Shown in pieces: positions 18,372-28,695 of a DNA stretch of 64,000 nt. A program made the position numbers and the translations under genes. The notes below the pieces were generated by a model, which made no database searches, was not told the DNA's origin, and worked only from the letters and a program-made list of their open reading frames with translations. Within the stretch, counting starts at the first letter, position 1; each line of letters starts with the position of its first letter. The stretch covers positions 62,001 through 126,000 of the forward strand of contig CAJOCQ010000001.1 of NCBI GenBank assembly GCA_905233135.1, written 5' to 3'. This DNA comes from an uncultured Selenomonadaceae bacterium (GTDB taxonomy: Bacteria > Bacillota > Negativicutes > Selenomonadales > Selenomonadaceae).

Positions 18372-20840
18372 ATGCCACCAAAAACAAACGAAACGCCCGA
18401 AACTGAACAAAAACCAAAAACTAAACGCACTCGTACAAAAAAAGTTGTCGAAGGGGAAAACGCGGCGGCTGAACCCAAGCCTAAACGCACGCGCACTAAA
18501 AAAACTCCCGCAAATAAAACTGCAACGCCGCAAGTTGAAACGCCAAAAGTTGAGGAGCTTGACTACAGAAATAACGGCAAAGAAAAAATTTTTGCGCTGG
18601 ACATCGGCACGCGCAGCGTTATAGGGATTGTTGCCGAATTGGAAAGCAACGGCAAACTGAATATCATTGCAACGCACCGCGAAGAACATAAAACCCGCGC
18701 AATGCTTGACGGGCAAATTCACGACGTGCCGCAAGTTGCCGCCGTTTTAAGTTCCGTCCGTACAACTTTAGAAGACCGCGTCGGCGAATTGAAAAGCGCG
18801 GCAGTTGCAGCCGCAGGGCGTGCGCTTTATACAATGACTGCCGAAGCTGAAATGGAATTGCGCGGCGTCATTACGCTTGAACTTCAAAATAATTTGGACT
18901 TCGCCGGCGTGCAACTTGCACAATCCCAACTTGCCAATTCGCAATTAATTTCCGAACAAACAAGTTATTATTGCGTAGGTTTCAGCGTCATAAGCTACGA
19001 ACTCGACGGCATTAAATTAAAAAGTTTGGTAGGACAGCGCGGCAAACTTGCCAAAGTCAAAGTTATTGCAACTTTCCTGCCGCGTCAAGTTATTGATTCA
19101 ATGCAAAGTGCTTTGCGCTATTCCAATCTGGAAATGCGTGCGCTTACGCTTGAACCTATCGCCGCAATAAATGTTCTTATCCCGCCGACAATGCGCCATT
19201 TGAATTTGGTACTTGTTGACATTGGCGCGGGCACTTCGGACGTTGCTATTACAAAGGGCGGCGCGGTCATTGCTTATGGAATGGTGCCAGTTGCAGGCGA
19301 CGAAGTTACTGAAACTCTTTCGCAAAAATTTCTGTTAGATTTCAACGTTGCCGAAAATGTTAAACGCAAGGCGGCGAACGGCGAAGACGGCACTTTTACA
19401 GATATTTTGGGAATAACGCACGAATTTACCGCGCAGGAAATTGTTGAAGCTGTCGATGACACCGTTAAAAATTTGGCGGAACAAATTGCAAAAACTATTC
19501 TTGAATTAAATGCAAATGAAACGCCGCAAGCAATTATGCTCGTCGGCGGCGGAGCTTTATCGCCGGGACTGCCTAAACACGTTGCCGAAGAAATGAAAAT
19601 GCCAGAAATGCGCGTTGGTGTTCGACGCCCCGATATTGTTGACGGAATTATAAATATTCCGCGTGAACTTTTTATGCCCGACGCCGTGACGCCGCTTGGA
19701 ATTTTAAAAATTGCAACGATTAACACTTTGCATTTTTTGACGGTGTACATTAACGACGAAGAATTTGCACTTTTCCATTTCCAAAAATTAACAGTAAGCG
19801 ATGCGCTTTTAAATGCAGGCGTTCAACTGCGTAAACTTAACGGCAAACCCGGATTAGGTTTAATGATTTACATTGAGGGCGAAAAGAAATTTTATCCCGG
19901 CAGTATGGGCGAAGTTGCAAAGTTGACTGTTGACGGCGAAGAGGCAACGCTTGAAACGCCTTTAAAAAATAATTGTCATATAGTTGTTGAACGCGGCGCG
20001 GACGGCGTTACGCCCGTGCTTGAGTTAAAAGACGTTATCGAAGAGTTGCCAAGTTTCAAAATTAAAATCAACGGCGAAGAAAAAGAAGTTGCCGCCAAAG
20101 TTACAGTCAATGACGAATTCAGCTTTATGAATCGTGTTTTGCAGGACGGCGACGAAATAAGAATTTTAATGCCTACAACTATCGGTGAAGTTTTGCGCTT
20201 TACGGGTTATTCTCCAACGGGGCAAAAAATTCGCTACAAACTCAACGGCAAAAATTTAAGCTACGTTTGTACGCCAAAAATTTTAATGAACGAAATGGAA
20301 GTTAAACTTTCTTTGCCCGTGCATGACGGCGACAGTATCGAATATAATCCCAATGATACTCCGAAAGTTTCTGACGTGTTGAATATTTCGGGGATAAATT
20401 CTTCAGTGAAAATTTACTATTCGGGCGAAGAATATTTTATCCCTACAATTACGGATTTGGATTTAATGATTAACGGCAGACCGGGCAATTTGAACACGCT
20501 GATTAATGACGGCGCAACCATTGAATATAAAAAATTTGAGCGGCGCGATATTACTGTTAGCGACGCACTTTTGGCGATTGACTTTAAGCCGCCGAATCCA
20601 AAGACAAGAATTAATTTTGAAATAAAAGTCAACGGCAAAGACGCCGAATTTGCCGACACAATGCGCGAAGGCGATACTTTGGAAGTTATTTTAAAGTCGC
20701 ATGACGGCACAATTATTTCTTCTGACAGTACGATTGAAATTCCGTTTCAAGGCGTCGGCGAACCGATGACGCCCGAAACTATCAAAGAAATTTCCGAAAA
20801 GCGCAAATTAACTATTCGGGATTTTATTCGCAACTATTGA
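18372..20840 (+). CDS. FtsA-like actin-fold ATPase with basic N-terminal extension and tandem beta-grasp-like C-terminal repeats
   Basis: FALDIGTRSVIGIVAE, VLVDIGAGTSDVAITKGG, MLVGGGALSPGLPKHVAEE; C-terminal repeats of form V/I-NG...L..GD.I. Confidence 0.75.
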   Translation: MPPKTNETPETEQKPKTKRTRTKKVVEGENAAAEPKPKRTRTKKTPANKTATPQVETPKVEELDYRNNGKEKIFALDIGTRSVIGIVAELESNGKLNIIATHREEHKTRAMLDGQIHDVPQVAAVLSSVRTTLEDRVGELKSAAVAAAGRALYTMTAEAEMELRGVITLELQNNLDFAGVQLAQSQLANSQLISEQTSYYCVGFSVISYELDGIKLKSLVGQRGKLAKVKVIATFLPRQVIDSMQSALRYSNLEMRALTLEPIAAINVLIPPTMRHLNLVLVDIGAGTSDVAITKGGAVIAYGMVPVAGDEVTETLSQKFLLDFNVAENVKRKAANGEDGTFTDILGITHEFTAQEIVEAVDDTVKNLAEQIAKTILELNANETPQAIMLVGGGALSPGLPKHVAEEMKMPEMRVGVRRPDIVDGIINIPRELFMPDAVTPLGILKIATINTLHFLTVYINDEEFALFHFQKLTVSDALLNAGVQLRKLNGKPGLGLMIYIEGEKKFYPGSMGEVAKLTVDGEEATLETPLKNNCHIVVERGADGVTPVLELKDVIEELPSFKIKINGEEKEVAAKVTVNDEFSFMNRVLQDGDEIRILMPTTIGEVLRFTGYSPTGQKIRYKLNGKNLSYVCTPKILMNEMEVKLSLPVHDGDSIEYNPNDTPKVSDVLNISGINSSVKIYYSGEEYFIPTITDLDLMINGRPGNLNTLINDGATIEYKKFERRDITVSDALLAIDFKPPNPKTRINFEIKVNGKDAEFADTMREGDTLEVILKSHDGTIISSDSTIEIPFQGVGEPMTPETIKEISEKRKLTIRDFIRNY

Positions 20841-20892
20841 ATTTTTTAATTATTTATTGTAAAATTATTTTAAAATTAAGGAGGTTTTAACA

Positions 20893-21870
20893 TTGAAATT
20901 TTTAGAAAAAATAAAAAGCCGCAAGCTGTCAAAAACTTTGGCGGCAGTAGCGGCAGGCGGTATGTTATTTTTCGGCGCGGGAAATTTGGCGGAAGCTGAC
21001 AGCAATTCTGAATTTGCATTCCGCCAAGCTTACCTTGCATCCGCGCAAGATAACCGCGTTTTTCGTCAAAATATAGTTTTCTTCGGTACAACTTTCCACG
21101 TTGACATTAACAGTTCGGGGCAAATTTTGCGCGACGCTTCAATGAGAATGAACGGCAACATTAATTGGGAATATACCAACCCTTCAAACAATATCACACA
21201 AAATAATACAATGCCGTTTTATTTGACGCAGAATGGCGCAGAAATGACGCTTTACGTACAACGCCAAAATAAATGGAGTAAATTTTTATTGCCGGGCATT
21301 CCCGCAGGTTTTGCAAATGATTTAAAATCCACTGATGTTTCTACTCTGCAAGAAAATCTTCAGCTTGTTAAAGACGTTGAACTCTTCCGCGAAAATGACA
21401 CTCAACAAATTTTCAATATAACTTTTGACGGCAAAAAACTTTCTGACCGTATGCAAAGTTATTCCAAAGCTCAAGACACCACCGAACTTTCAGCCGATGA
21501 AGTTGCCACCCAACAAAGATTTTTCAACAATCTTAATGCCGCCCTTCAAACAACCGATGTAAAATGCACGTGGACTGTTGACAAGGTAAAAAATCAAACT
21601 GTTACAGCCGTTATTGATTTTACTGATTTAATGCGCGCGTACGCCAAAAATGTTCTGGACGATTCAGCCGCCGGCAAAATTGTTTTGAGCGACGAAGACA
21701 GAATGTTAATGGACACAATCGGCTATTACAGCGAATTTCATTATTCAATAAGCTATTCAGATGCAAAATTGAATTTCAACTTGCCGAGTGCTGCGCAAAA
21801 AGCCGCCGTCAACAATAATGTTTTCCAAGATTTATTTAACGATATGACAACTTCAGTTAATAAAAGATAA
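20893..21870 (+). CDS. Secreted hypothetical protein
   Basis: Signal peptide LAAVAAGGMLFFGAGNLAEAD; TTG start after AAGGAGG. Confidence 0.6.
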   Translation: MKFLEKIKSRKLSKTLAAVAAGGMLFFGAGNLAEADSNSEFAFRQAYLASAQDNRVFRQNIVFFGTTFHVDINSSGQILRDASMRMNGNINWEYTNPSNNITQNNTMPFYLTQNGAEMTLYVQRQNKWSKFLLPGIPAGFANDLKSTDVSTLQENLQLVKDVELFRENDTQQIFNITFDGKKLSDRMQSYSKAQDTTELSADEVATQQRFFNNLNAALQTTDVKCTWTVDKVKNQTVTAVIDFTDLMRAYAKNVLDDSAAGKIVLSDEDRMLMDTIGYYSEFHYSISYSDAKLNFNLPSAAQKAAVNNNVFQDLFNDMTTSVNKR

Positions 21871-21900
21871 ATTTTAGTGAGGAAAAATTTTTAAATTTTT

Positions 21901-22941
21901 TTACAAAAGATTAATACTGATTGAGAAAAAAATTTGCCCGTCATTTTCGGAAGAATTTTTCAACTTGACTTTGGGCGAAACGTATTTTTTTAAACGATAC
22001 AGATAAACTTTCACGGCGTCCGGTGAATCTGCAACTCCTTCGAGTTCCAAATTTTCGTCGGACGCTTTTACTTTGCTTAAAATTATTTTGCCGTCAGCGA
22101 TTTTGCCGAGTTTGACAAGCGCGTTAAAATTTTTGAAATTTACTCCCTGCGCGGCGATTATCGAATTTAAGGCGGCTGATTTCGCCGTAGCGGCGTCGAA
22201 GTCTTCTTTCAGGTTATTTATATCGTCAAAAGTTTCAAAGCGCGTATGAGCCGTTTCTGCGCGTTTGAGAGCCGAATGATAATCTGAAAAAAGTTTTGCT
22301 GAAAAACCTGTAAGCGCAATAAAAAAAATTGCCGCCGCCGTCAAGGTAATTTTTTTGACGTTCCAAGCAGAAATTTTTTCAGCAAGAATATTCGGCGACT
22401 TGTTATTACGCAAAATATCTGCGGCGAAAATTGCGCGGTTAAAGGGCGTCAACGGTCTTTCTTCGTTAATCAAATTTGCGGGAATTGCGGTTAATGCGCA
22501 AAGTTGCATAGAATTTTTATCGAAGGCGGAAATATATTCTTCGACAATCGCCGCGTTGAGAGCTTCCATCCAAATTTCATCGTTGAATTTTAGCGAAGTG
22601 TAGCGGGCGTCTTTGCCGACGTTTGCCGCCGCCCAAATTTTTACCGCGTTTGCAATTTCATTGGCGGGAATATTTTTAAATTCTGTTTGAAAAGTTGCCG
22701 CCTCGCCTTCGCGCAGGGTAAACGCAACTTTTGAAATTTTCCAGCCGCGCTTGTTGCAGAAAAGTTTTATTTTCGTTGCAAGCTGTTCAACAAAAGGCGT
22801 TTTGTCGTTTAAATCGACTTCAAAATTAATTTCGGCGGTTTCAATATTTTCTGCAAGCCGCGCCAAAAATATTTTTTCGTCTTCGTAGTACACGCCCAAA
22901 ATTTCGCTCAAATCTTCGCGGAAAAAATTTAGTATGTTCAT
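21901..22941 (-). CDS. Bitopic membrane protein with PilM/PilN- or GspL-like layout
   Basis: N-terminal actin-like (LGVYYEDEKIFLARL), central TM (ITLTAAAIFFIALTGFSA), C-terminal coiled coil plus PilN-like tail. Confidence 0.5.
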   Translation of the reverse strand: MNILNFFREDLSEILGVYYEDEKIFLARLAENIETAEINFEVDLNDKTPFVEQLATKIKLFCNKRGWKISKVAFTLREGEAATFQTEFKNIPANEIANAVKIWAAANVGKDARYTSLKFNDEIWMEALNAAIVEEYISAFDKNSMQLCALTAIPANLINEERPLTPFNRAIFAADILRNNKSPNILAEKISAWNVKKITLTAAAIFFIALTGFSAKLFSDYHSALKRAETAHTRFETFDDINNLKEDFDAATAKSAALNSIIAAQGVNFKNFNALVKLGKIADGKIILSKVKASDENLELEGVADSPDAVKVYLYRLKKYVSPKVKLKNSSENDGQIFFSISINLL

Positions 22942-22997
22942 TGGAAGTCCTTTTATATTTTAGAAAGTATTTTTAATATTAAGTTTTTATCTTAAAT

Positions 22998-23240
22998 GTA
23001 CTTTCTTTTTTCCGAAGCAAAAAAAGAAAGTACCAAAGAAAAAGTGCTTTTTCTTTCGCCCGTCAGGCCGCTCGGTTTCAAAAACGCTCGTAGTAAGTGA
23101 GCCCCTTTTGGGGGCGCAAACTTTTTCCTACGCTTCTAAAAAATAGTAAGCTGCGGCTGGGAGACGGGCGTATTACAAGCATTAACAGGTTGCAATTTTC
23201 GGATTAATAGTTAGAAATTGCCGCGCGTCCTGCGCGAGGT
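22998..23240. repeat. Dispersed structured intergenic element, copy 3 (extended form)
   Basis: Near-identical to copy 1 over 22998-23170, followed by ggttgca...cgcgcgtcctgcgcgag module. Confidence 0.85.
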
Positions 23241-23256
23241 TTTCGGCGGCTTCGCA

Positions 23257-24591
23257 TCACGCTTCGCCGCTTTTTTCCTCAAAATTTTTCTTTGCAACGC
23301 GCAATAAAATTCTTGTGATTCTTACGCCATCAATTTCTTCAACGTAAAAAGTATTTCCTTCAAAGGAGGCAGTTTGCCCAACGCGCGGCTCGCCGCCGAT
23401 TCTGTCAGAAAGCCAGCCGCCTACCGTGTCAACGTCTTCATCTTTTATTTCAATGTCAAATTCGTCTTCCAAATCCTCAAGTAACATTTTTGCGTCAATC
23501 GAAAATAAATTTTCCGCGCGCTTTTCAATGTCAGCGCGTTCTTCGTCAAATTCGTCCTGAATATCCCCGACAAGTTCCTCAACAATATCTTCAATCGTTA
23601 CCATTCCCGAAGTACTGCCGTATTCGTCAACAACTATTGCAAGCTGCGAACGATTTTTTTGCATCATCTTTAGCAAAACGCTAACGTCCATAACTTCAGG
23701 AACAACGAAAACTTTTCTTGCAAGTTTCGTTAAATTCGGCTTTAATTTTTTTTCGCCGGCAAGCCGCCAAGAAATTAAATCTTTGACGTGCAAAAAGCCT
23801 ATGATATGGTCTTTGTCCTCGTTGCAAATCGGGTAGCGCGTCATTTCTTCTTCAAGCATAATTTGCAAATTTTCTTCATAAGTTTTATTTGTGTACAGGC
23901 AAACCATATCCGTACGCGGCACCATAATTTCACGCACACTCAATTCTGTAAAATCAAAAACATTATCGACAAAATCAACTTCGGTATCGTCAACCAATCC
24001 TTGCTTGTGACTTTCTTCCATAAGCAGGCGAATTTCTTCGGGGTTATGTGCAACTTCTTCGCCGCCCGCCTGCAAGCCCAAATGTTTTGAAACAAAACTT
24101 GCAGTTGCATTCAGCATTATTACGAAAGGGTACATTATTTTCCAGAAAATCAGCATTGGCAGGGCGATTGACAACAAAATTTTTTCAGTGCTTGAAATTG
24201 CCATTGATTTTGGCGTTAATTCGCCTAAAATAATGTGCGCGGCGGTTATCAATGAAAATGCAAGCGCAAATGAAATTGTATGTTCCAAAGTTTCGCCCAA
24301 GCCGAGCGAATGTGTAAGCGGCTTTATTAATTCTGCCACGAAAGGTTCGCCGACCCAACCTAAGCCGAGCGATGCTAAAGTTATTCCAAGTTGCGTTACT
24401 GATAATGCTTCGTCCAGTTCGTCTGTTAATTTTTTGGCGTAAACGGCGCGCTTGTTGCCTTCCGCAATTAAAGTTTCAAGCCTTGACGGGCGCATTTTCA
24501 CGCAACAAAATTCCGCCGCTACAAAAAAGCCGTTCATTCCGATTAAAAAAAATACCAATAAAAAATTTAATAGTATTGGGACAACGTCCAA
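23257..24591 (-). CDS. CNNM/CorC (TlyC-type) DUF21-CBS-CorC_HlyC membrane protein
   Basis: NGFFVAAEFCCVKMRPSRLE, FVDNVFDFTELSVREIMVPRTDM, VVDEYGSTSGMVTIEDIVEELVGDIQDE. Confidence 0.92.
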   Translation of the reverse strand: MDVVPILLNFLLVFFLIGMNGFFVAAEFCCVKMRPSRLETLIAEGNKRAVYAKKLTDELDEALSVTQLGITLASLGLGWVGEPFVAELIKPLTHSLGLGETLEHTISFALAFSLITAAHIILGELTPKSMAISSTEKILLSIALPMLIFWKIMYPFVIMLNATASFVSKHLGLQAGGEEVAHNPEEIRLLMEESHKQGLVDDTEVDFVDNVFDFTELSVREIMVPRTDMVCLYTNKTYEENLQIMLEEEMTRYPICNEDKDHIIGFLHVKDLISWRLAGEKKLKPNLTKLARKVFVVPEVMDVSVLLKMMQKNRSQLAIVVDEYGSTSGMVTIEDIVEELVGDIQDEFDEERADIEKRAENLFSIDAKMLLEDLEDEFDIEIKDEDVDTVGGWLSDRIGGEPRVGQTASFEGNTFYVEEIDGVRITRILLRVAKKNFEEKSGEA

Positions 24592-24619
24592 AGAAAATTT
24601 CTCCTTCCAGTCGAAATTA

Positions 24620-24700
24620 TAAAGACTAAGGGATAAAGCCTAAGACTTAGGAATTTTTTTCCACTAGCCCCTATTATTTAGGCTTTAGTCTTTTTAAAGT
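24620..24700. repeat. Heptad-periodic inverted-repeat element
   Basis: taaagac taaggga taaagcc taagact taggaat; complementary heptads in the right arm (ttaggctttagtc). Confidence 0.7.
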
Positions 24701-24741
24701 TTAAGGATTTTTTTATTATAACATAAGGGAGCGAATTTATT

Positions 24742-25530
24742 TTGAATTTAATTTTGCCGAAACAAATTTTTAGTAAGGTAATGCGCGCGGTTGTTGAATT
24801 TGATATGATTCAAGACGGCGATAAAATTTTAATAGGGCTGTCGGGCGGCAAAGACAGTTTAGTTTTAAGTTACGCGCTTGCAACTTTGAAACAACGTACG
24901 CAGAAAAAATTTTCGTTGTCTGCAATTACAATCAATCCCCAATTCGACAACGATTTTATTTCTGCCGCCGAAAAGTTGAAAAGTTTTTGCGCCGCGCTGG
25001 AAATTCCATACCAAATTCACAACGTCGATATTTTTTCTGCAATTCAATCAAGCAATAAAAATCCGTGCTTTACCTGCGCGTATTTTCGCCGCGCTGCAAT
25101 TAACCGCCTTGCAAACGAACTCGGCGCAAATAAAGTTGCCTACGCGCACCATTTGGACGACGCGGTGGAAACTTTTTTTATGAGTTTACTTTCAAGCGGA
25201 CAACTTACAACTTTTACGCCGAAAACTTTTTTGAGCCGCACAAATATTACCGTCATTCGCCCGCTCGTTTACCTGCGCGAATTTCAAATTGTAAGTTTTG
25301 CAAAAGAAAAAAATTTTGACGTTGTAAAATCGCCTTGCCCCTTCGACGGCAAGACTAACCGCCAAAATATTAAAAATCTTATTAAGGAATTGGGAAAATC
25401 TTTTCCTGATTTATTTGAACATTTGGCGGCGGCAATGCGTGAAAATTCTATCGGCGAACTTTGGAGCGCACCAAAAACTCAAGCCGAAATGCGCAAAATT
25501 TATTTTTCCTACGTCAACAAAAAAATTTAA
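24742..25530 (+). CDS. TtcA/TilS-like PP-loop ATPase (tRNA 2-thiocytidine biosynthesis type)
   Basis: ILIGLSGGKDSLVLSYAL; NPCFTCAYFRRAAINRLANELGANKVAYAHHLDDAVET. Confidence 0.82.
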   Translation: MNLILPKQIFSKVMRAVVEFDMIQDGDKILIGLSGGKDSLVLSYALATLKQRTQKKFSLSAITINPQFDNDFISAAEKLKSFCAALEIPYQIHNVDIFSAIQSSNKNPCFTCAYFRRAAINRLANELGANKVAYAHHLDDAVETFFMSLLSSGQLTTFTPKTFLSRTNITVIRPLVYLREFQIVSFAKEKNFDVVKSPCPFDGKTNRQNIKNLIKELGKSFPDLFEHLAAAMRENSIGELWSAPKTQAEMRKIYFSYVNKKI

Positions 25531-26585
25531 CCTTTAATGCTGTATTCGACAATTAAAATTTCCCTGTTCTTGTTCAAGTCAAATTCGGTTTCATCTTCAA
25601 GTTGAATGACGGGCAACGACGCAAAATCTTTAGGGAAGAAGACAACTTTTCCCTTTTGCCCGTTGCTTAAAGTTACTTGAGAGCCAATCAAATGGTCTTT
25701 CAGCGTGTTTATAAACGGCATACAAACGAACGGGTCATAATGTGCATATTGTTCTTTGGCAAGCAAGCTCAGCGCGTCAAACGGCGTTTTTTTGACGAAG
25801 CCGGGACGCTCCGCCATTAATCTGTCGTAAGCGTCGGCAACCGCAATTATTTTTGCGAATTGGTGCATATCCTTGCCGCGTATACCTAGCGGAAATCCCG
25901 TACCGTTCATAAATTCGTGGTGTTGAAAAACTACCATTGGAATTGGCGGCTCAAATTTCCAGCCCTGTAACAGCGTGCGCCCTATTTGAGAATGTGTTTT
26001 GTAAAGTTGCAATTCATTGCCCTGTAAATCTGCGGGATGTTTTATCAGAAATTGTACGGGAAATTTAAATTTGCCGACGTCATGCAAAAAAGCCGCCGTT
26101 ACAATCGTTTTTATATCGTTCCATTCCAACTTCATCCACTTTGCAATAATGCCCGCAAAAATTGCCACGCGCTCGCCGTGATATGAAAGTTCGGGCGTTG
26201 AATTGCTCAAGCTGAATAAAAAATTCATTGACGAAGGATTATCGATAAGCGGTAAAAGTTTTGTAACGAGTATTGCGGTTGCAGTTTTAATTTCACCGCC
26301 CGCTTTAACTTCTTCAAAAATTTTGGCGGCAAGCTTGCCGATTTTTTCAAAATCCTGCGCGAAGGAAGAAGTTTTGCTTTTCAACGATAAAGCTTGTTGG
26401 TAAAGCTTGCTTAAATCAAATTCGTCTTTAATTTTTACGCTTGGAATTTGCAAGCTTTTTAAAATGAGGATATGTTTGTTGGTTAGTACGGTATTCGCCA
26501 AAAGTAACACGACAAATTCAGAATTTATGACGCTTTGCGCGACAATCATTCCCGGCTTCAGCTTTTCTACCTCAACATCCTTCAA
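25527..26585 (-). CDS. HD-GYP domain phosphodiesterase
   Basis: AAFLHDVGKFKFP, FQHHEFMNGTGFPLGI, KIIAVADAYDRL. Confidence 0.88.
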   Translation of the reverse strand: MKDVEVEKLKPGMIVAQSVINSEFVVLLLANTVLTNKHILILKSLQIPSVKIKDEFDLSKLYQQALSLKSKTSSFAQDFEKIGKLAAKIFEEVKAGGEIKTATAILVTKLLPLIDNPSSMNFLFSLSNSTPELSYHGERVAIFAGIIAKWMKLEWNDIKTIVTAAFLHDVGKFKFPVQFLIKHPADLQGNELQLYKTHSQIGRTLLQGWKFEPPIPMVVFQHHEFMNGTGFPLGIRGKDMHQFAKIIAVADAYDRLMAERPGFVKKTPFDALSLLAKEQYAHYDPFVCMPFINTLKDHLIGSQVTLSNGQKGKVVFFPKDFASLPVIQLEDETEFDLNKNREILIVEYSIKG

Positions 26586-26724
26586 ATTAAAGACCTCCCC
26601 AAAAAACTTGCAAAATATTTTTAAGTATAATTCAAATTAAAAAAAATTACAATTTCGCGCAGTAAAAATTTTTCTTGACAATGAAAGATTTTGCGGCTAT
26701 AATACAGATTGTGTTGAAAGACAC

Positions 26725-26801
26725 GGGGTTGTAGCTCAGTTGGTTAGAGTGCCTCGTTGACATCGAGGAGGTCACAGATTCGAGTTCTGTCAGCCCCACC
26801 A
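26725..26801 (+). tRNA. tRNA-Val (GAC)
   Basis: Cloverleaf; GGGGTTG/CAGCCCC acceptor; loop TTGACAT; encoded CCA. Confidence 0.93.
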
Positions 26802-26811
26802 TTTTTTTTGC

Positions 26812-26887
26812 GCTCATTTAGCCCAGTTGGTAGAGCATTTCCGTCACATGGAAGGGGTCGGGGGTTCGAGCCCCTCAATGAGCACCA
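26812..26887 (+). tRNA. tRNA-Val (CAC)
   Basis: Cloverleaf; GCTCATT/AATGAGC acceptor; loop GTCACAT; encoded CCA. Confidence 0.9.
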
Positions 26888-27101
26888 ATATTGAAAATTT
26901 TTTTGAAATAAATTTGCGTCGCAATGTAAAAGTTGCGGCGTTTTTTAGTTTCTTTTAGGTGTTAGGTTTTAGGAAATTGCAACTGAAGTAAAAATAACTT
27001 TATAAATAAATGCCGTTGTTCGTGAAATAAAAATTTCTAAAATGCCGAAATAATATGTTATAATCTGCTTAATGAACTAAAAAAGTTGAGGCGATTTTTT
27101 T

Positions 27102-27800
27102 ATGGGGGACTACAGGCGAATATTCGCACTCGGCGATATTCACGGGCGTTTTGACAGGTTGTCTTCGGTTTTCAACAAAATTAATTTCGACTTTGAAAAA
27201 GATTTTTTAATTTTATTGGGCGATTATATCGACAGGGGAACAGAAAATTTGCACTGCCTGCAATGGGCAATGAAAATGAGCGAACAAAAAAACGTTGTAG
27301 TTTTGCGCGGCAACCACGAACAAATGATGTTGTTCTATTATTTAATGGGGACTTTTGAATCAACAATTTGGCTCCCTAACGGCGGCAACCGTACAAAGGC
27401 GGAAATTGATGCTTGGTGCAAAAATCACCCCGAATTTTTAAAGCAGGCGTTGACTTTCATTTATGAACGCCCGCTCTATCACAAAATGCAAATTAACGGC
27501 AAGGAATATATTTTTGTGCACGCGGGCTTAAAGCCGAATTTGCCGCTGGAAAAGCAAACTGACGAGTCTTTATTGTGGATACGCGAAGAATTTTACAACG
27601 ATTATAACGGCGCGGCTGAAGTAGTTTGCGGACATACGCCGACGCCTTATTTGGGCGAATTGGAAGGCCTTGAGGACAGAGACCCCTATTTCCCCGTAAA
27701 ACTTCCCAACAAAATTACCTTGATGGACACTGGCTCATTTTTGCCCAACGGCAGAATTTCCTGCATTGACGTTTTGACGGGCGAAATTTGGCAAAGTTAG
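27102..27800 (+). CDS. Calcineurin-like serine/threonine phosphatase
   Basis: FALGDIHGRFDRL, LLGDYIDRGTEN, VLRGNHEQMM, VCGHTPTP. Confidence 0.9.
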   Translation: MGDYRRIFALGDIHGRFDRLSSVFNKINFDFEKDFLILLGDYIDRGTENLHCLQWAMKMSEQKNVVVLRGNHEQMMLFYYLMGTFESTIWLPNGGNRTKAEIDAWCKNHPEFLKQALTFIYERPLYHKMQINGKEYIFVHAGLKPNLPLEKQTDESLLWIREEFYNDYNGAAEVVCGHTPTPYLGELEGLEDRDPYFPVKLPNKITLMDTGSFLPNGRISCIDVLTGEIWQS

Positions 27801-27813
27801 GGAGGCGTGAAAT

Positions 27814-28617
27814 ATGATAAAAATAATTTTGTCAGACATTGACGGCACATTTTTAAAAAATGACAAAACAATTTCGGAATTTCACATTAAAGCGGCGAAA
27901 GAAATTCTTGCGCAGGGCAAAAAATTTGCAATGGTATCTGCGCGAATGCCCGAAGCAATTTACCCGATAACTGACGGAATAGGCTTGCCGCGAATCCCTG
28001 TCATAAGTTACAGCGGCGCACTTGTTTTAACTGAAACTGAAGAAATTTTGTACAATAAAAAAATGCCGCTCGACGACACTAAAAAAATTTTGGCGGCGAT
28101 TGACGGCGGCTGGACGGGCGATTTTGCAGTTAATTATTACACGGGGCGCAAATGGTATGTCAAGGAAATTGAAAAGCGCGTGCAACGTGAAATTGACATA
28201 ACGCAGGCAACGGCGGAAATTGCAAACTTTGACGAATTAATTGCAGAAAATATTTTACCCAATAAAATTTTGGTAATGTGCGAGCCGCCGACTTGCGAAG
28301 ATATGGAAAAGAAACTCGGCGCACAATTCCAAAATTTAAATGTTGTACGTTCCGCGCCGCATTTGTTGGAAATAATGGATAAAAGCGTTTCAAAGGCGGC
28401 GGGGATAGAAATTTTGCTGAAACATTACAACATAAAAATTGAAGAGGCGGTAGCATTCGGCGATAATTACAATGACGTTGAAATGTTGCAGTACATTCCT
28501 CAAAGTGTAGCTATGAAAAACGCTCCCGCCGAAATTCAGAAAATTGCAAGTGCCGTTACCGATTCAAACGAAGACGGTGGAATTTATACCTACTTGAAAA
28601 AATTTGAAATAATTTAA
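27814..28617 (+). CDS. Cof-type HAD phosphatase
   Basis: IILSDIDGTFLKNDKTIS; VAFGDNYNDVEMLQ. Confidence 0.92.
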   Translation: MIKIILSDIDGTFLKNDKTISEFHIKAAKEILAQGKKFAMVSARMPEAIYPITDGIGLPRIPVISYSGALVLTETEEILYNKKMPLDDTKKILAAIDGGWTGDFAVNYYTGRKWYVKEIEKRVQREIDITQATAEIANFDELIAENILPNKILVMCEPPTCEDMEKKLGAQFQNLNVVRSAPHLLEIMDKSVSKAAGIEILLKHYNIKIEEAVAFGDNYNDVEMLQYIPQSVAMKNAPAEIQKIASAVTDSNEDGGIYTYLKKFEII

Positions 28618-28650
28618 ACTTGCAAAAATAAAAACTTTAAAACTAAAAAA

Positions 28651-28680
28651 GCCCGCTGAAATTGCGGGCAAATTTTTTTT
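28651..28680. terminator. Terminator between convergent HAD gene and flgE
   Basis: GCCCGC-tgaaatt-GCGGGC flanked by A- and T-runs. Confidence 0.75.
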
Positions 28681-28695
28681 GCAGATTTATAAAAA

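Noticed and set aside
26725-26887. Integrated element at the tRNA-Val pair
   Set aside because: No integrase, direct repeats or phage genes flank the tRNAs.
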